Below the pieces are notes generated by a model that searched no databases, was not told the origin of the DNA, and saw only the letters and a program-made list of their open reading frames with translations. A DNA stretch of 64,000 bases, taken from positions 6,882,001-6,946,000 of the forward strand of contig NC_057764.1 in the NCBI RefSeq assembly GCF_010389155.1. Direction: 5' to 3'. A program made the translations under genes and the position numbers. Positions 25,205 through 36,298 of the stretch are shown here, piece after piece. Numbering within the stretch: the stretch's first letter is position 1; each line of letters begins with the position of its first letter. The DNA comes from Erigeron canadensis. Lineage: Eukaryota; Streptophyta; Magnoliopsida; Asterales; Asteraceae.

Positions 25205-25303
25205 ATATTAAATAAAAAGAAACATTACATAATACTTAAAAAAAAAAGAAACATTACATAATACTTCAAAAAAAAGAAACATTACATAATACTAAAAAAA
25301 AAA
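25205..25303. repeat. Three-copy tandem repeat AAAGAAACATTACATAATACT
   Basis: Three units of about 33 bp, each an A run followed by GAAACATTACATAATACT, lie directly after the transposase stop codon inside the Harbinger element. Confidence 0.85.
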
Positions 25304-26547
25304 CTAATCATCGAGATACGCCAAATCTTGAGCCCATACATACTCCGTAAGATCATATCGAAGGCGATGGTGAACTTCTTCATCTATCAACTCCGCATAC
25401 ACACTTTCATCGAACACCGGTTGCACTGGCGGGTCCATTGTATGGACCGGTGAGATTGCCCTCTCGTCCCTCTTAATGATCATGTTGTGTAAAATAATAC
25501 ATGTATGAACATACTTTCCCATTTTGTCTTTCGTTTGAGGTCGAAGAGGTCGTTGAAAAATTTTCCATTTACCTTTGAGGACACCAAAAGCTCGCTCGAC
25601 ATCTTTTCTCGCCGCCTTTTGCAATTCTTGAATCTTTTTTCCTTAGGGTCGGTTGGATACGGGTATGCTTTAACCAGTGTTGACCACTTGTTGTAGATCC
25701 CATCACTAAGATAGTAGCCATGTTTATAATCTCGGCCATTCACGCGGAATGAAGAATCCGGAGCCGTTCCGTTACGCGCTGTGACATACAAATCAGATTG
25801 GTTCAACAAGTTAATGTCGTTGTTCGACCCCGGGACACCGAAAAAAGCATGTCAAATCCACAAATCTTGTGACGCGGTGATTTCAAGCATAATAGTTGGA
25901 CCGTTGTGGTCACCCCGCGTGTATTGCCCTCTCAAACATCTAGGACATGCCGACCACTCGACATGTGTGCAATCGATGCTACCAAGCATCCCAGGCATAT
26001 GATGTCGAAGCTCGTGGGCCTCGAAGATGCGTGCAACGTCGTGTGACGTCGACCTGCGTAGGTACTCTAGGCTATACAACCGAATGATGGCGTCACAAAA
26101 ATAATCAAGGGTCTCACGTGCGATTCTGGCTGCCATGCACAAGTACTCGTCATACTCGTCTGGTGCATTACCCGTCACGAGTTGCCTAACGGCGGATGTG
26201 CATTTCTGTATCGCCGTAAAACTTTTTCTTTTTCTTGCATCGTAATGTTCTTGGAAATACGAGAAGTTTGCTTCAATGTCGCGCACGATATCTAAAAACA
26301 TGGTCTTGTCCATTCGAAACTTCTTTCGAAAGTAATCGTCTTTGTATTTTGGTTGTTGAACGAACCAATCATTCAAAAGAGTGGCAAGACCAATTTCCCG
26401 ACGCCGGTCCGTATACAGTCGAGTTTGAGGAGCACTAGAACTTGTCGTATCTTCAAGAAAGTGTAACGCGTTAAGAAAGAATTCCATAGAGCTATCGTTT
26501 GATTCGTCGGGAGAGTCGCTCGAATTATCCAAATTACCGGAAGCCAT
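25304..26547 (-). pseudogene. PIF/Harbinger DDE transposase, one nonsense and one frameshift
   Basis: From MASGNLDNSSDSPDES at 26547 the frame encodes the helix-turn-helix and early catalytic region up to 25852, including the first Asp (GSIDCTHVEW) and GDHNGPTIMLE. It stops after ASQDLWI, where a Trp codon is expected. The same frame resumes with [13 protein letters not shown] (second Asp) and [16 protein letters not shown]. Near 25632 one A is missing from an A run and the frame shifts to [18 protein letters not shown], which holds the catalytic Glu. It ends at 25304. The fold is therefore complete but the product is not. Only two lesions suggests fairly recent inactivation. Confidence 0.88.
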
Positions 26548-26924
26548 ATTTTTTGTGTTGGGTGTAAGAAATTAGTGATGAAAAGGTTGGGGTGTTTGAA
26601 TTTTATAAAAATGTAGTGAAAATGAGAGTATTTGTGTGTTGTTTTGGGAAGAAAAGAGTGTATATATATAGAGAAAGAGGTAAAAGACAAAAAAAATAAA
26701 AATAAAAATATAAAACACCCAACGGCTCTCTACCCCGCTCCCCTCGCCACGTGTCCAGCCACCATTCGTCTGTTTCTTGCGCGCGGTCCCCACACTCGTT
26801 TCTCTCTCATCGGTCTCACTACCCCGTTTACGATCCTTTCTTCCCCACCCCGACCCCCTGGTGGCGGTGTTCCCACGCGGGGCCGGGCTTCACCGTTCAC
26901 CACCCCACTTCCACTCCCACCCCT

Positions 26925-28018
26925 CTAAGGGTATGTTTGGTAAAGGGAGATGAAACCAAACAAAAGGAAAAGATTTCCTTTCAGTCGTTTTGTACATCTA
27001 AAGAAATAGAAACACGGAGAGTTCAAATTCACGAGAAAAGCGTTTGTATGTAAACTAATTTCTTCACTTTTTGTGAAGAAAAGCATTTCTCTACATTTTA
27101 AGGCAAAAATAAAAAGCACGGAAGATGAGTTTCCCTGTATTTTCATTCTTAAAATAAAGGGTATAAAAGCTAAAGTCATGTGACTTCCACATGCCAAAAA
27201 GAAAATAGAAAATGTGTACAGCTTTGTCCCATATCACTCTCGAAGCGATCTGACGATTCGAAAACTTAAAAGCAACATCACCTGCCAGGATTGACCGGAG
27301 GTGTATTTTCCATTCATCCAGCTATGGTTCGTGATCAAAAGTTCATCTCAATCGTATTTCAAGTCACCGGGTTTGCTTCGTGAGGGAGGAGATCTCAAAT
27401 GGGTATTAGAAATTTGTGCCAATTTTAAAATTAAATAAAGGGAAAAACCAATATGCTGTTAGAAGCATAGAAGATATGTTTCCCCCTTACAAACTCCCCC
27501 CCCCCCCTCTCCCCGAAAAGCACATGTGTAAATACAAAATCATCCTCCTCACAAACTCCTGGAAGTAGGCTGCTGCTAGAAGCATCGTTGTTAACCCTTA
27601 TATATAATATTGATTACATTGTCATGTTTAAATTTTTGATTTCATTTCTTTGTTTCTTATTTATCAAATATAGAAATTGATTTTTTGTGTAATTTCATAG
27701 GTCAATTCTAACTTATTTCATTTCTCTATATTTCTCCCACCAAAAAGTATTCTAAATTCAAGCCGAGCATAAGTGATCTAAATCAAAAGTTATGAAGATC
27801 AAGCCCAATATGAAACTCATTATAATAAAGCGATCAACTGGGCTAAGTGATCCGGTTCAAGTCTAATATGATCAACTTCTAATACTAAACTCGACTAGAT
27901 TTGTGAATCTAAATAAGGCTCCTATTTTAAATATTTTCACATTTTAATATACTGATAATACTTTTAAAGAAATTATTTATAATAATATCTCTCGATCACT
28001 TAAATAATTATATATTTA
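26925..28018. other. Non-coding spacer right of the Harbinger element
   Basis: No gene is seen in 1.1 kb. A run of C (about 27496-27507) sits in CT-rich DNA. The region is otherwise unremarkable AT-rich sequence. Confidence 0.4.
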
Positions 28019-28854
28019 CTAGGTCTTTTACCCGCACGATGTGCGGTTATTTAAAAATATTGTTTTAGTTATATGAATATTTATAATAGCTTTTAACAAC
28101 TATACATTATTTAGGCATGTATATATAAATCTATATTATCATTAAATGGAAATTTTTATATTTATTGAAATAGATAAATTCAAAATATAACTGTTATTAT
28201 TTATGAAAATCTTTGCATTTATATAAAAACATACATTATCAAATATTCATATTAACTATCACATATTATACTTCATGCAATACTAATGAACATAAAATGA
28301 AGTTAAAATGTAAATGTAATGTAAAATCATAACGATCTTTTATTTTTTTGCAAAGTGATATGTGACTTATTAGAATTTCATCACACTCTTTCAAAGAAAA
28401 TAGTTTCATAAAACTTACTTCATCAAATAATAAAATTCGTAAAAGTTGAAAAGCTTTAATTAAATATAGTTAGAAACCAAATCCAAATTATAATTAGATT
28501 ACAAAGAACAAACCTATGATTCAAATTACGTTGAATTCACCTAGTAATTGATAATAGTTTTTATAAAACGTAAAATCGCCACCGCGAAAAGGATAAAAAA
28601 CTATATTACAATGTGATATATAATATTGGTTATATTGGATAGTAAAATTAAGAAATAAATAATTTGAAAACTAAATATTTTCCAATTTTAAAAATAGATT
28701 TTAAATTCATACGGTTTCTATTATGATATAGAATGTGATTTTTTACTTTTATTTTTGTAAGATTTTGTTTATATATAAATTTTAGTTTTATTTGATTTAA
28801 TAGTTTTAGATAATATAATTTTGTAGATTTATATATTGTAAAAATATATAGAGA
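28019..28854 (-). mobile_element. Putative non-autonomous Helitron
   Basis: Read on the minus strand it starts TCTCTATATATTTTTAC after an A (28855) and ends in CTAG before a T (28018). A perfect 6-bp hairpin CCGCAC-ATC-GTGCGG (28046-28032) lies 9 bases from the CTAG end. TC start, subterminal hairpin, CTRR end and A/T insertion site are the Helitron signature. The hairpin end is well supported; the TC end is one choice among AT-rich alternatives. It encodes no Rep/helicase. Confidence 0.65.
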
Positions 28855-29034
28855 TGCCACATAGGATAAAAACCTATGTGACAATTTTTAAAAATAACTT
28901 TAAATTGTAGAAAACTTTAAATTGTAGTTTTATTTGAGAGGTCAAATAAGTTGATTTTGGGTTAAGTGGGTTGATTTTAGGTCAAATCGGTCAAACGTGT
29001 TATTGTTGGGTTAGGTAGGTTAGCATATCAAATG
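28855..29034. repeat. Left part of a GGGTTGAT-rich Helitron copy, split by the Tekay-like insertion
   Basis: The phrases AAGTTGATTTTGGGTTAAGT and GGTCAAATCGGTCAAACG resume at 40920 on the other side of the retrotransposon (GGTTGATTTTGGGTGAGG). The intact Helitron therefore continued across this point before the insertion. Its 5' end is not resolved. Confidence 0.55.
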
Positions 29035-31653
29035 TGTAGCAACCCTCAAATTTTCAGGTCAACATTTTATATAAAAATCATTTAGTAAATTATATTGAGT
29101 TGTGATTCGCAAATTTCTCATGTTTATATATATAAATATATATGTTTATATGTCTTTCTATTAAAAATGCAAAGTCCATTTCCCTTGTTATCCAAATCGA
29201 CCATATGGTCTTAACCATAGTAAAATACTCACAAAATGGCATAAAATAAGTCAAGGGAATTTACTTTAATATGATATCTAAATGAAGAAACTAGTCAAGA
29301 AACTTTTATGACTATATACAAGGTTCTATCTAGTTTGATACAAACACTTACTCTCATCTTTCTACCTCACTATATTTGTAAACTAGTGGTACATAAAACA
29401 ACAAAAACTCTTCAATTTCTTGGTTAAGAAACGAGATGGAGAAAAGAAAGAATATACACTTTTGACTAGTTTACAACCAAGCTCCTCCATCCTTGGAGAT
29501 ATAGATTCTTCCATTTTTGTATAAGTATCTAACCCTCATTAGGGAACAAGAGTGTTGAGACAAATGAAATTTATGAGTTATAGACAAAAGACATGACACC
29601 AATATTTCTCTTCATCTTCCTAACCGTTCATGTGGAGGGGAACAAATAAGATAGGCAAACTTCATGAAGGTTTTTCCAATTATAGGTAACTAAGATCTTT
29701 CTTTTCTTGTGATAGTTATAGTCCATCAGCATAGTCTAGATAGAGGTAGTATGACACAATCTAGGAACTAGGGAATTAGTGATAGGAGACAAGCAAAAGA
29801 TGACAAAACTCTCCTTACACCCCTGATCGATCAGCTCCTTTCCCCCATCAACACACTATATTTCATCTATAAATAGTCTTATTCATTTAGCCACATCTTC
29901 TTGTACCGATATATTATCTATCTATTTGAACACATTTAAATAAGTCATAATTTTATCTTCTTTCTAGTTTGAGATCAGAATAACCACATCCCCAAAACAC
30001 TATTAAATCATCATCACTATGGCCATAATAATTAGCTAATCTAAGGGTGTTGCTCTTTGTCGCGTAGCTGCGGTTTCGGGTTGTAATCTAGAGGTTTAAT
30101 AGCACTAAACTTATGTAAGTAAACTCATGCTCTGCATCCTTCAAATTCTCGCATGTTCTTAGTGTGTTTTTAAACTCGAACCTCTTTCTCTTGTTCACTA
30201 GTAGTACCATTTCGAACATCACTGTTCAGGAGCTTGACTCGTCACCCTCGCGCTTTTCGACCCTTCTTACTGCAAGTACTGCAAACTTCACTTGATAACC
30301 TGATCCTAAAGTCGATCGTGTCACAATATTGTCATTTCAACACCTTAAGCGAGCTAGAGAAAACTAAATGAAATAATGTCTAAGGGTTAGTTTTGACATA
30401 CAATCAGTAACTAAATGAAGTAAAGCTCTTTAAAACCTCCTTATGGATTTTCAGACATGGGGTAACTTTGCTACTTCTATTATAGATTCTAGATGAATAA
30501 ATATATGATATGCATAATGTAGTATCGATCTGTATGTCATATAAAACCACTGAACATGAATATATTTTCATACATATATCATGTGGCATCTATATATATA
30601 AACATATTTACACTAAGAAGCATGAAGTATATGTGGTGGTAAACTCTCTCAAAAGAAAGGATGATAAAATGCAAGTAATTGGGACTTCTTAGTTAATGCT
30701 AATCTTATGATTCTATATGTATATTCTGTCGTAAATTTGTATAAATAGACACCTTCCAATTTTACATAAAAAATGTATGAAAGATGTAGAATCTAGACAA
30801 AGTGGCAGTCGACCTATAATCTATAAATCTTAAACGATCTAGCATGGCAAGTTGTCAAGTAAATATTATAATTAATAAAAACTGTATGGTTTATTTAGGA
30901 AGCTCGTAACTCGGATACCGTCATAATCTCATTACCACTCTAAGGTGTGTTCATAGCCCCTTTTTAAATATTTCATTTTGGGGTGAGAATACATGCATTA
31001 CTTTTACTTGTTTTAAGATTGGACACAAGTATTTTGTTACTATATATTGCCTTAGTTATTTCTCATCCTATCAAATCCCTTATTTGAATACCGTTAGTTA
31101 TGGACTTAAGCGCGAGTAGTTGTGAATAGATCTATTGGGTTTGACACCCCCACCCGAGTTAGTAGCACTAACTTGATCGGCATGATCAAACGGGTGTACA
31201 ATTATTTGATCCATAGTACTTGAGGATGAAAGTATTACGCATGGGGTAACTTTATCATTGTTAAGCTTCGGTATTGGGAGCTCAGTGCTATAGTATATAT
31301 ATATATATATATTATGGAAACCTTGTGATCCATAAACTATGTTGATATGATAAACCTATGACTCACCAACTTTATGTTGACGTTTTAGCATGTATTTCTC
31401 AGGTAACTAGTATGTTGGATTATCATGGAGCAAAGTAAGAAACTCGTATGGATCGTTCAAGAGTCTGGCACTAGTTAATAAAAATAAGCTCCTATGTAAT
31501 TTGAAATTACTATTATTGTAGAAGTTACGTTTTAAAGACATTATTATGTTTAATAAATAAAAACGACACGTTTAGTGGTCGTTCTCTTGTACAATTTGTG
31601 TTATGATTCCGCATTAGTCATAACTCGCCAAAATGATTTGGCGGGGTGTGACA
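29035..31653 (+). repeat. 5' LTR (full length, 2,619 bp)
   Basis: It runs from TGTAGCAACCCTC to GTGTGACA. A TATA box TATAAATA lies at 29868-29875. It keeps the segment 30070-31267 that is missing from the 3' LTR, and a TA microsatellite near 31285-31310 is longer than its partner. The 60-80 codon frames inside it are not genes. Confidence 0.93.
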
Positions 31654-31655
31654 GA

Positions 31656-31673
31656 TTGACATCAGAGCCAGGT
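31656..31673 (+). other. Primer binding site, initiator tRNA-Met type
   Basis: ATTGACATCAGAGCCAGG begins 2 bp after the LTR. It contains ATCAGAGCCA, the core complementary to the 3' end of plant initiator tRNA-Met (canonical TGGTATCAGAGCCA), with changes in the first few bases. Confidence 0.8.
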
Positions 31674-32388
31674 TGTTATAGAGAACTAGGTTGCACTAGT
31701 GGGGTCTAAGAATTTATTTGGTTGGATTGCATTAGTAGACCTAGACTATAACGGAACTTCCTAATAAGATGACTTCATGTAGATGCTCTTAAAAAAAATG
31801 CTTGATAGGAATTTGGATGTGAACTTTAACGGGTAGATACTAATTAAACTACCAAAATAAAATAAGCATAATATAAACACTCTGATAAGCTCAATTGTAG
31901 TAATTTTACAAAAATATAGTAGAAAATTAACACTTATAAAATAGTACTAAAAGATTTTTGTTTCGATATAGGTATAGTTTCATGATGCTGTTACTACAAT
32001 ATATATTTATATATATATATATATTTCGAACTCATGATGAACTACTATTTTAGTTACAGGATTAGTTGTTAAACGAGATCAGGTAATAAATCAACTCTCA
32101 TGTTCTTATTAGATACATGGTCACTTTATAATTCAACATTGATAGAAATTTTTTTTATAGCAGAGTATTAGAACATGTCATGGACATGTAAAATGTATCA
32201 TAACTATTCTGAATATTGTGTCTAATCTAAGTCACAATATACATCTATAACACATCGAATTACCTAACTATTGTATGGAAGGAGCCTGTATCACCACCTA
32301 TATAAGAATTAACGTAACTTGAACATGAACTATAACATGATTATGTACTAAATCGATGTAATTCTTGACTAACATCTTTCTTACAGCA

Positions 32389-33294
32389 ATGGATCCTTAC
32401 GTTATACTAACTGATTCTGACGAACAACACCAAGCAAACCCCATAGCAATGAACCATTCGGATGCCGAATCACACCATTCAGGACAGCAGCAAGGAGAAG
32501 CCATAATGGGATTCTACGAAGAAGAGTCTGATCCAGAAGAGTTCCCGGAGGATGAACCTACAATCGTACCCGAGGTGACGCCATTACCTCCTGTTCCAAC
32601 AAGAACAGGAACCCGTATTACCCACACGGCACGAATGAGTGTGATACAGCCGCGTCACAAGGAGATTGTGCAAGACCAATTACCCGAGCCGCTCCCAAAC
32701 GGGTCTTACTTCTGGCCCGTTGAAGAACAATCAGGCTATCAAACTCCTCCTCCGATGCAGCCAATGGAATGGAAACAGACTAACAAGGATTGGAGTACAA
32801 AAATCCCAAAGTACATAAGTGAATGGCGAACCGCTCTTAACCTGCCAGCTCCTACCTCTGACAATGGCGAATCGTCCAACACCCGAAATCTTTACCCGCT
32901 TACCCAAGAACAGCCACACCATACATTGCCCCTTCTTGCGGCAGTAGCTCATGAGCAGGAGCGGCGGATGGATCACATGGAGCTGGGAATGATGGCGATG
33001 ACGGGATATGGAGAACTGCAGCACGTCGCTAACCAGGTGCATGCCTTGGAGGGTCGAACCAATACCATGGAAAAGAGACTTGGGTTGTACCAGCAGGCAA
33101 CAAATAATATGATCAATAGAGAAGTAGAACTCTCAAATAATCTGACGGCTACCAATGAACGCCTAATGCGTAACATGAATGATGTGGAGATGTTGAGGAA
33201 CAGGAGGATTGCGGAGGAAAGAAGGGCAGCAGAAATGGACTGGAGAATTCGGAATGCAGAGCAACAGATGGAGCAGCTTAGCACAAATTTTTGA
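32389..33294 (+). CDS. Extra ORF upstream of gag, unknown function, coiled-coil C-terminus
   Basis: An uninterrupted 301-residue frame starts MDPYVILTDSDEQHQ. I do not recognise the protein. The N-terminal third is acidic (EEESDPEEFPEDEP). A central segment is Pro/Trp-rich (YFWPVEEQSGYQTPPP). The last 100 residues (from about HEQERRMDHM) are Arg/Glu/Met/Asn-rich, with heptad spacing suggesting a coiled coil. There is no zinc knuckle, protease motif, signal peptide or membrane span. Three bases before the ATG sits a strong splice acceptor (CTAAC branch at about 32369, then TTTCTTACAG ending 32386), which suggests expression from a spliced leader. It is intact although gag-pol in the same element is badly broken. 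Confidence 0.7.
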   Translation: MDPYVILTDSDEQHQANPIAMNHSDAESHHSGQQQGEAIMGFYEEESDPEEFPEDEPTIVPEVTPLPPVPTRTGTRITHTARMSVIQPRHKEIVQDQLPEPLPNGSYFWPVEEQSGYQTPPPMQPMEWKQTNKDWSTKIPKYISEWRTALNLPAPTSDNGESSNTRNLYPLTQEQPHHTLPLLAAVAHEQERRMDHMELGMMAMTGYGELQHVANQVHALEGRTNTMEKRLGLYQQATNNMINREVELSNNLTATNERLMRNMNDVEMLRNRRIAEERRAAEMDWRIRNAEQQMEQLSTNF

Positions 33295-34999
33295 GACCTC
33301 GAAGAGTTCCTCCATGCATGGGATGTGGTTCCAAGGGGGTACAATGGGAGGTAGAAGAAGAACACAGCAGGATCAAGAATGATGTAGGACTAAAAGTACT
33401 TTGGCACTATCACTCAGTACTCAAAATAAGTAGTTGTAGGAAAATCTCCAATAACTTATTTCTTATTTTATATACTCGTGTTCTGGCTAAGTTGTGTGCG
33501 TAGGAAATTGCCGTTAACTAGTTTCAATGATGTATGAAATCTGGACGTAATTCTGTGGTGTTGTAGTAGAAAACCTTTTCGTCAATTACTTGTCCTTATG
33601 AATCATGTATTATGAATCAGATTGTGTTTTGTATTATGACTGATGAGAAGGTTATATTCTGTGATATCATATATCTAAATGCGTGTAACTTGCAAGCCAT
33701 GATATGATAATTTCGCAAGAGTAATTTTTTTATGACTTGTGAGAATTCTGCTTATCTAACTACTCACAAATAATAGGCATAAGGTTAAGCTGCTTGGAAA
33801 AATCTTTGAATAAATATTGTCAAGTTAATGTTACAAGTGTTATATAAGCCACCTGAGATTAAAATTTTCTAACAGCATATGGTTAATAAACTGTACTATA
33901 GATAATTGAAGAACAAACTGCCATAAATTGAATCTTGAGTTACTTAATCCTTATAAAGGTTGATTGGTAATACGAGATCAATGTATTTGTCACCTGTAAA
34001 ACTGTTAGGATCATCTGAAAAAAAAAAAAAAAAAATCAGTTCGAAGAACCTGAAGGTATAGGCTTGCCTAAATACGATGTAACCTAATGTCATAAAAAGG
34101 TTAAAATGGCTGCACAAAAAGTTGACCTCTTAATGTACAACAATTTCCTCATGACAATAGCTTGACTAAAAATGAAATAATTGAGTTATAATAGCTCGTT
34201 TTGATTAAATTGTCTTCATACATGGTATTTAGAAGTAAAGCCTTAATGGTTTACTTAAAGATTTAATTTGATCAGCATATGTGACTAATGGTGAAATGAC
34301 CAACTTTATATGTCGCATGATGCCTTATTTTATGGTCAAAACTGTAATGAATATCATAATATGGGCTGGTTTGGGAAAGACATGATAGTATAATTCATGT
34401 TTAATTAGAATAGCATTGTTGGGATGTATGTAGGTGAAAACTTCCAAGTAGCATGACAAGTTCAAATGTTATAATTTAAGAGTCCAGTTAACTAGTCATG
34501 ACTACATGTGATAAGAATATGACAAGGAATTGTAGCACTTCAAGTTAAACAATATATGCTCATGTCTAGTTAAAGCCTTATGACTAATTTTTTTTTTATC
34601 ACAGTAGAAAATACTTTACCAAGAACTTACATGTTAAATGTACATCTAACTCTTAGATCATGAGATAGGTCGTAATCTTTCATAGTCATATGATAAGAAT
34701 AGATTAACTAATCCCTACTAGGATGACATATTGCGAAGAGTTACTGACAAAAGTAGTGAAATAACCGGAACTATATGAGTACTTATACGGTGTATGATTT
34801 AGATTCATTTGCATCAGTTCTATTCCCTCACGTTAGGAGTAGATGCACATATTAGTAGTGAAATTTAACAATATGTATATATATATATATATATAATATA
34901 ATCATATCATCAAGGAATAAAGGACATCAGAAATTACATAGAAGCTGGTTACTCTCCTTACATTTATTTAAAATCTCATCTATTTAATTTTTGAAGAAA
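33295..34999 (+). other. Non-coding stretch between the extra ORF and gag
   Basis: This 1.7 kb has no coding frame. It is AT-rich, with an A run at about 34019-34036 and a TA microsatellite near 34878-34898. Such a gap would keep scanning ribosomes from reaching gag, so gag would need splicing or another start mechanism. Confidence 0.5.
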
Positions 35000-36298
35000 A
35001 TGGCACCCATGAGCACTGCAAGAATTGAGCAATTGATAGCTCAACGCGTAGCTGAAGCATTGGTAGCTGCAGAAGCAGCTAGAGAGATTGGATCAGGGAG
35101 TCAGAATGGAACGGGCAGCACCCCCGCAAGGCTCAACAATGGATCACAGAATTGTAGTTTCCTAGATTTTCAATATTGCAAGCCCCAAAATTTCCATGGA
35201 ACAGAAGGTGAAGTAGGGTTGCTTAGGTGGTTTGAGAAAATGGAAACTGTTTTTCGCATAAGTAACTGTGCAAATGGAGATAGGGTTAAGTATGCTACTG
35301 GTACCCTACTAGACGGTGCCCTAACCTGGTGGAACACTTATACCCAAACTATGGGAATTGATGCTGCTTATGAAACACCGTGGGTAGATTTAAAACGAAT
35401 GATGACTGAGGAGTATTGCCCCCGAACAGAAATCCAAAAGTTGGAGGTAGAATTTTGGAATCTGAAGGTAAAAGGTACAAATATGCAGGAGTATACAAAC
35501 CGCTTCAATGAGTTAGCTCTTTTATGTCCCACCATGGTCAGTCCAGAGTATAAAAGGATCGAGCGATACATATGGGGACTTCCACAACCAGTTCAAGGAA
35601 TGGTGACCTCCTCAAAACCAGATAACATACAAAGTACTGTCCGAATGGCTCATGACCTCATGGAACAAATTATCCGCCAGGGAACAACAGTGAAGTCGTC
35701 AGAAGTGAGGAATGTTGAGATAAAGAGGAAGTGGGAAGGAAATGTTGGAAATAATAGGAGAAACTTTGGACATTTCCCCAATAAGAGACAAGATGTGGTC
35801 AGGGCATATAATGTTGGACCCAATGTGAAAAAGGGGTACACTGGAAACCACCCCTATTGTAATAAATGCAATCAACACCACACTGGTCCATGTACCATAG
35901 TTTGTGCAAGATGTAAGAAAATGGGACACATGGCACGAAACTGTAGGAGTCCAGCTCCTGCACAAGGTAATCTTGTACAAGGTCCTCTTGCACAAGGAGC
36001 TGGAGGAAGTGGAGTGGTTAAGAATGTGACCCCTGGGTCATGCTATGGATGTGGAGAAATGGGTCACTTCAAGCCCAACTGCCCAAAGTTGAAAAACAAG
36101 AATGCTGGCCCAGCTCGTGGGCGAGCTTTTGTCATCACAGCGGTAGAAGCCCGTCAGGACCCCAATCTGGTCACGGGTACGTTCTTACTGAACAACTGTT
36201 ATGCTTCTGTCTTATTTGACACTGGTGCTGATAAGAGTTTTATAGCTAAGGAATTCAGTACATTAAATAATATTTCCCCTATGTTAAGTACTCCATAG
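35000..36298 (+). CDS. gag: Tekay-like Gag and protease, truncated by frameshift or stop
   Basis: The first ATG gives MAPMSTARIEQLIAQ. The retrotransposon gag domain follows (FLDFQYCKPQNFHG, ALTWWNTYTQ, EFWNLKVKGTNMQEYTNRF). There are two zinc-binding motifs: CNKCNQHHTGPC followed by CARCKKMGHMARNC (about 35860-35945), and CYGCGEMGHFKPNC (36042-36083). The aspartic protease motif LFDTGADKSF (about 36213-36242) has an intact DTG. The frame stops at 36296-36298, shortly after the protease flap region begins, while homology continues just downstream. Gag would form the particle and bind RNA. Confidence 0.9.
   Translation: MAPMSTARIEQLIAQRVAEALVAAEAAREIGSGSQNGTGSTPARLNNGSQNCSFLDFQYCKPQNFHGTEGEVGLLRWFEKMETVFRISNCANGDRVKYATGTLLDGALTWWNTYTQTMGIDAAYETPWVDLKRMMTEEYCPRTEIQKLEVEFWNLKVKGTNMQEYTNRFNELALLCPTMVSPEYKRIERYIWGLPQPVQGMVTSSKPDNIQSTVRMAHDLMEQIIRQGTTVKSSEVRNVEIKRKWEGNVGNNRRNFGHFPNKRQDVVRAYNVGPNVKKGYTGNHPYCNKCNQHHTGPCTIVCARCKKMGHMARNCRSPAPAQGNLVQGPLAQGAGGSGVVKNVTPGSCYGCGEMGHFKPNCPKLKNKNAGPARGRAFVITAVEARQDPNLVTGTFLLNNCYASVLFDTGADKSFIAKEFSTLNNISPMLSTP

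Larger units (their letters stand above)
24979..26924 (-). mobile_element. PIF/Harbinger DNA transposon
   Basis: Imperfect terminal inverted repeats AGGGGTGAGAGTGGA (24979) and TCCACTCCCACCCCT (to 26924) enclose a PIF-type transposase on the minus strand. The element is 1,946 bp. The 3-bp target duplication is not clean: TAA is present on the right but the left flank reads ACA, so either the left flank mutated or the end is off by a base or two. The companion Myb-like ORF of many PIF/Harbinger elements is not seen. Confidence 0.82.

Noticed and set aside
34991..35008. Gag start at the first codon of the open frame (34991)
   Set aside because: That codon is TTG; the first ATG is at 35000 and is used instead.
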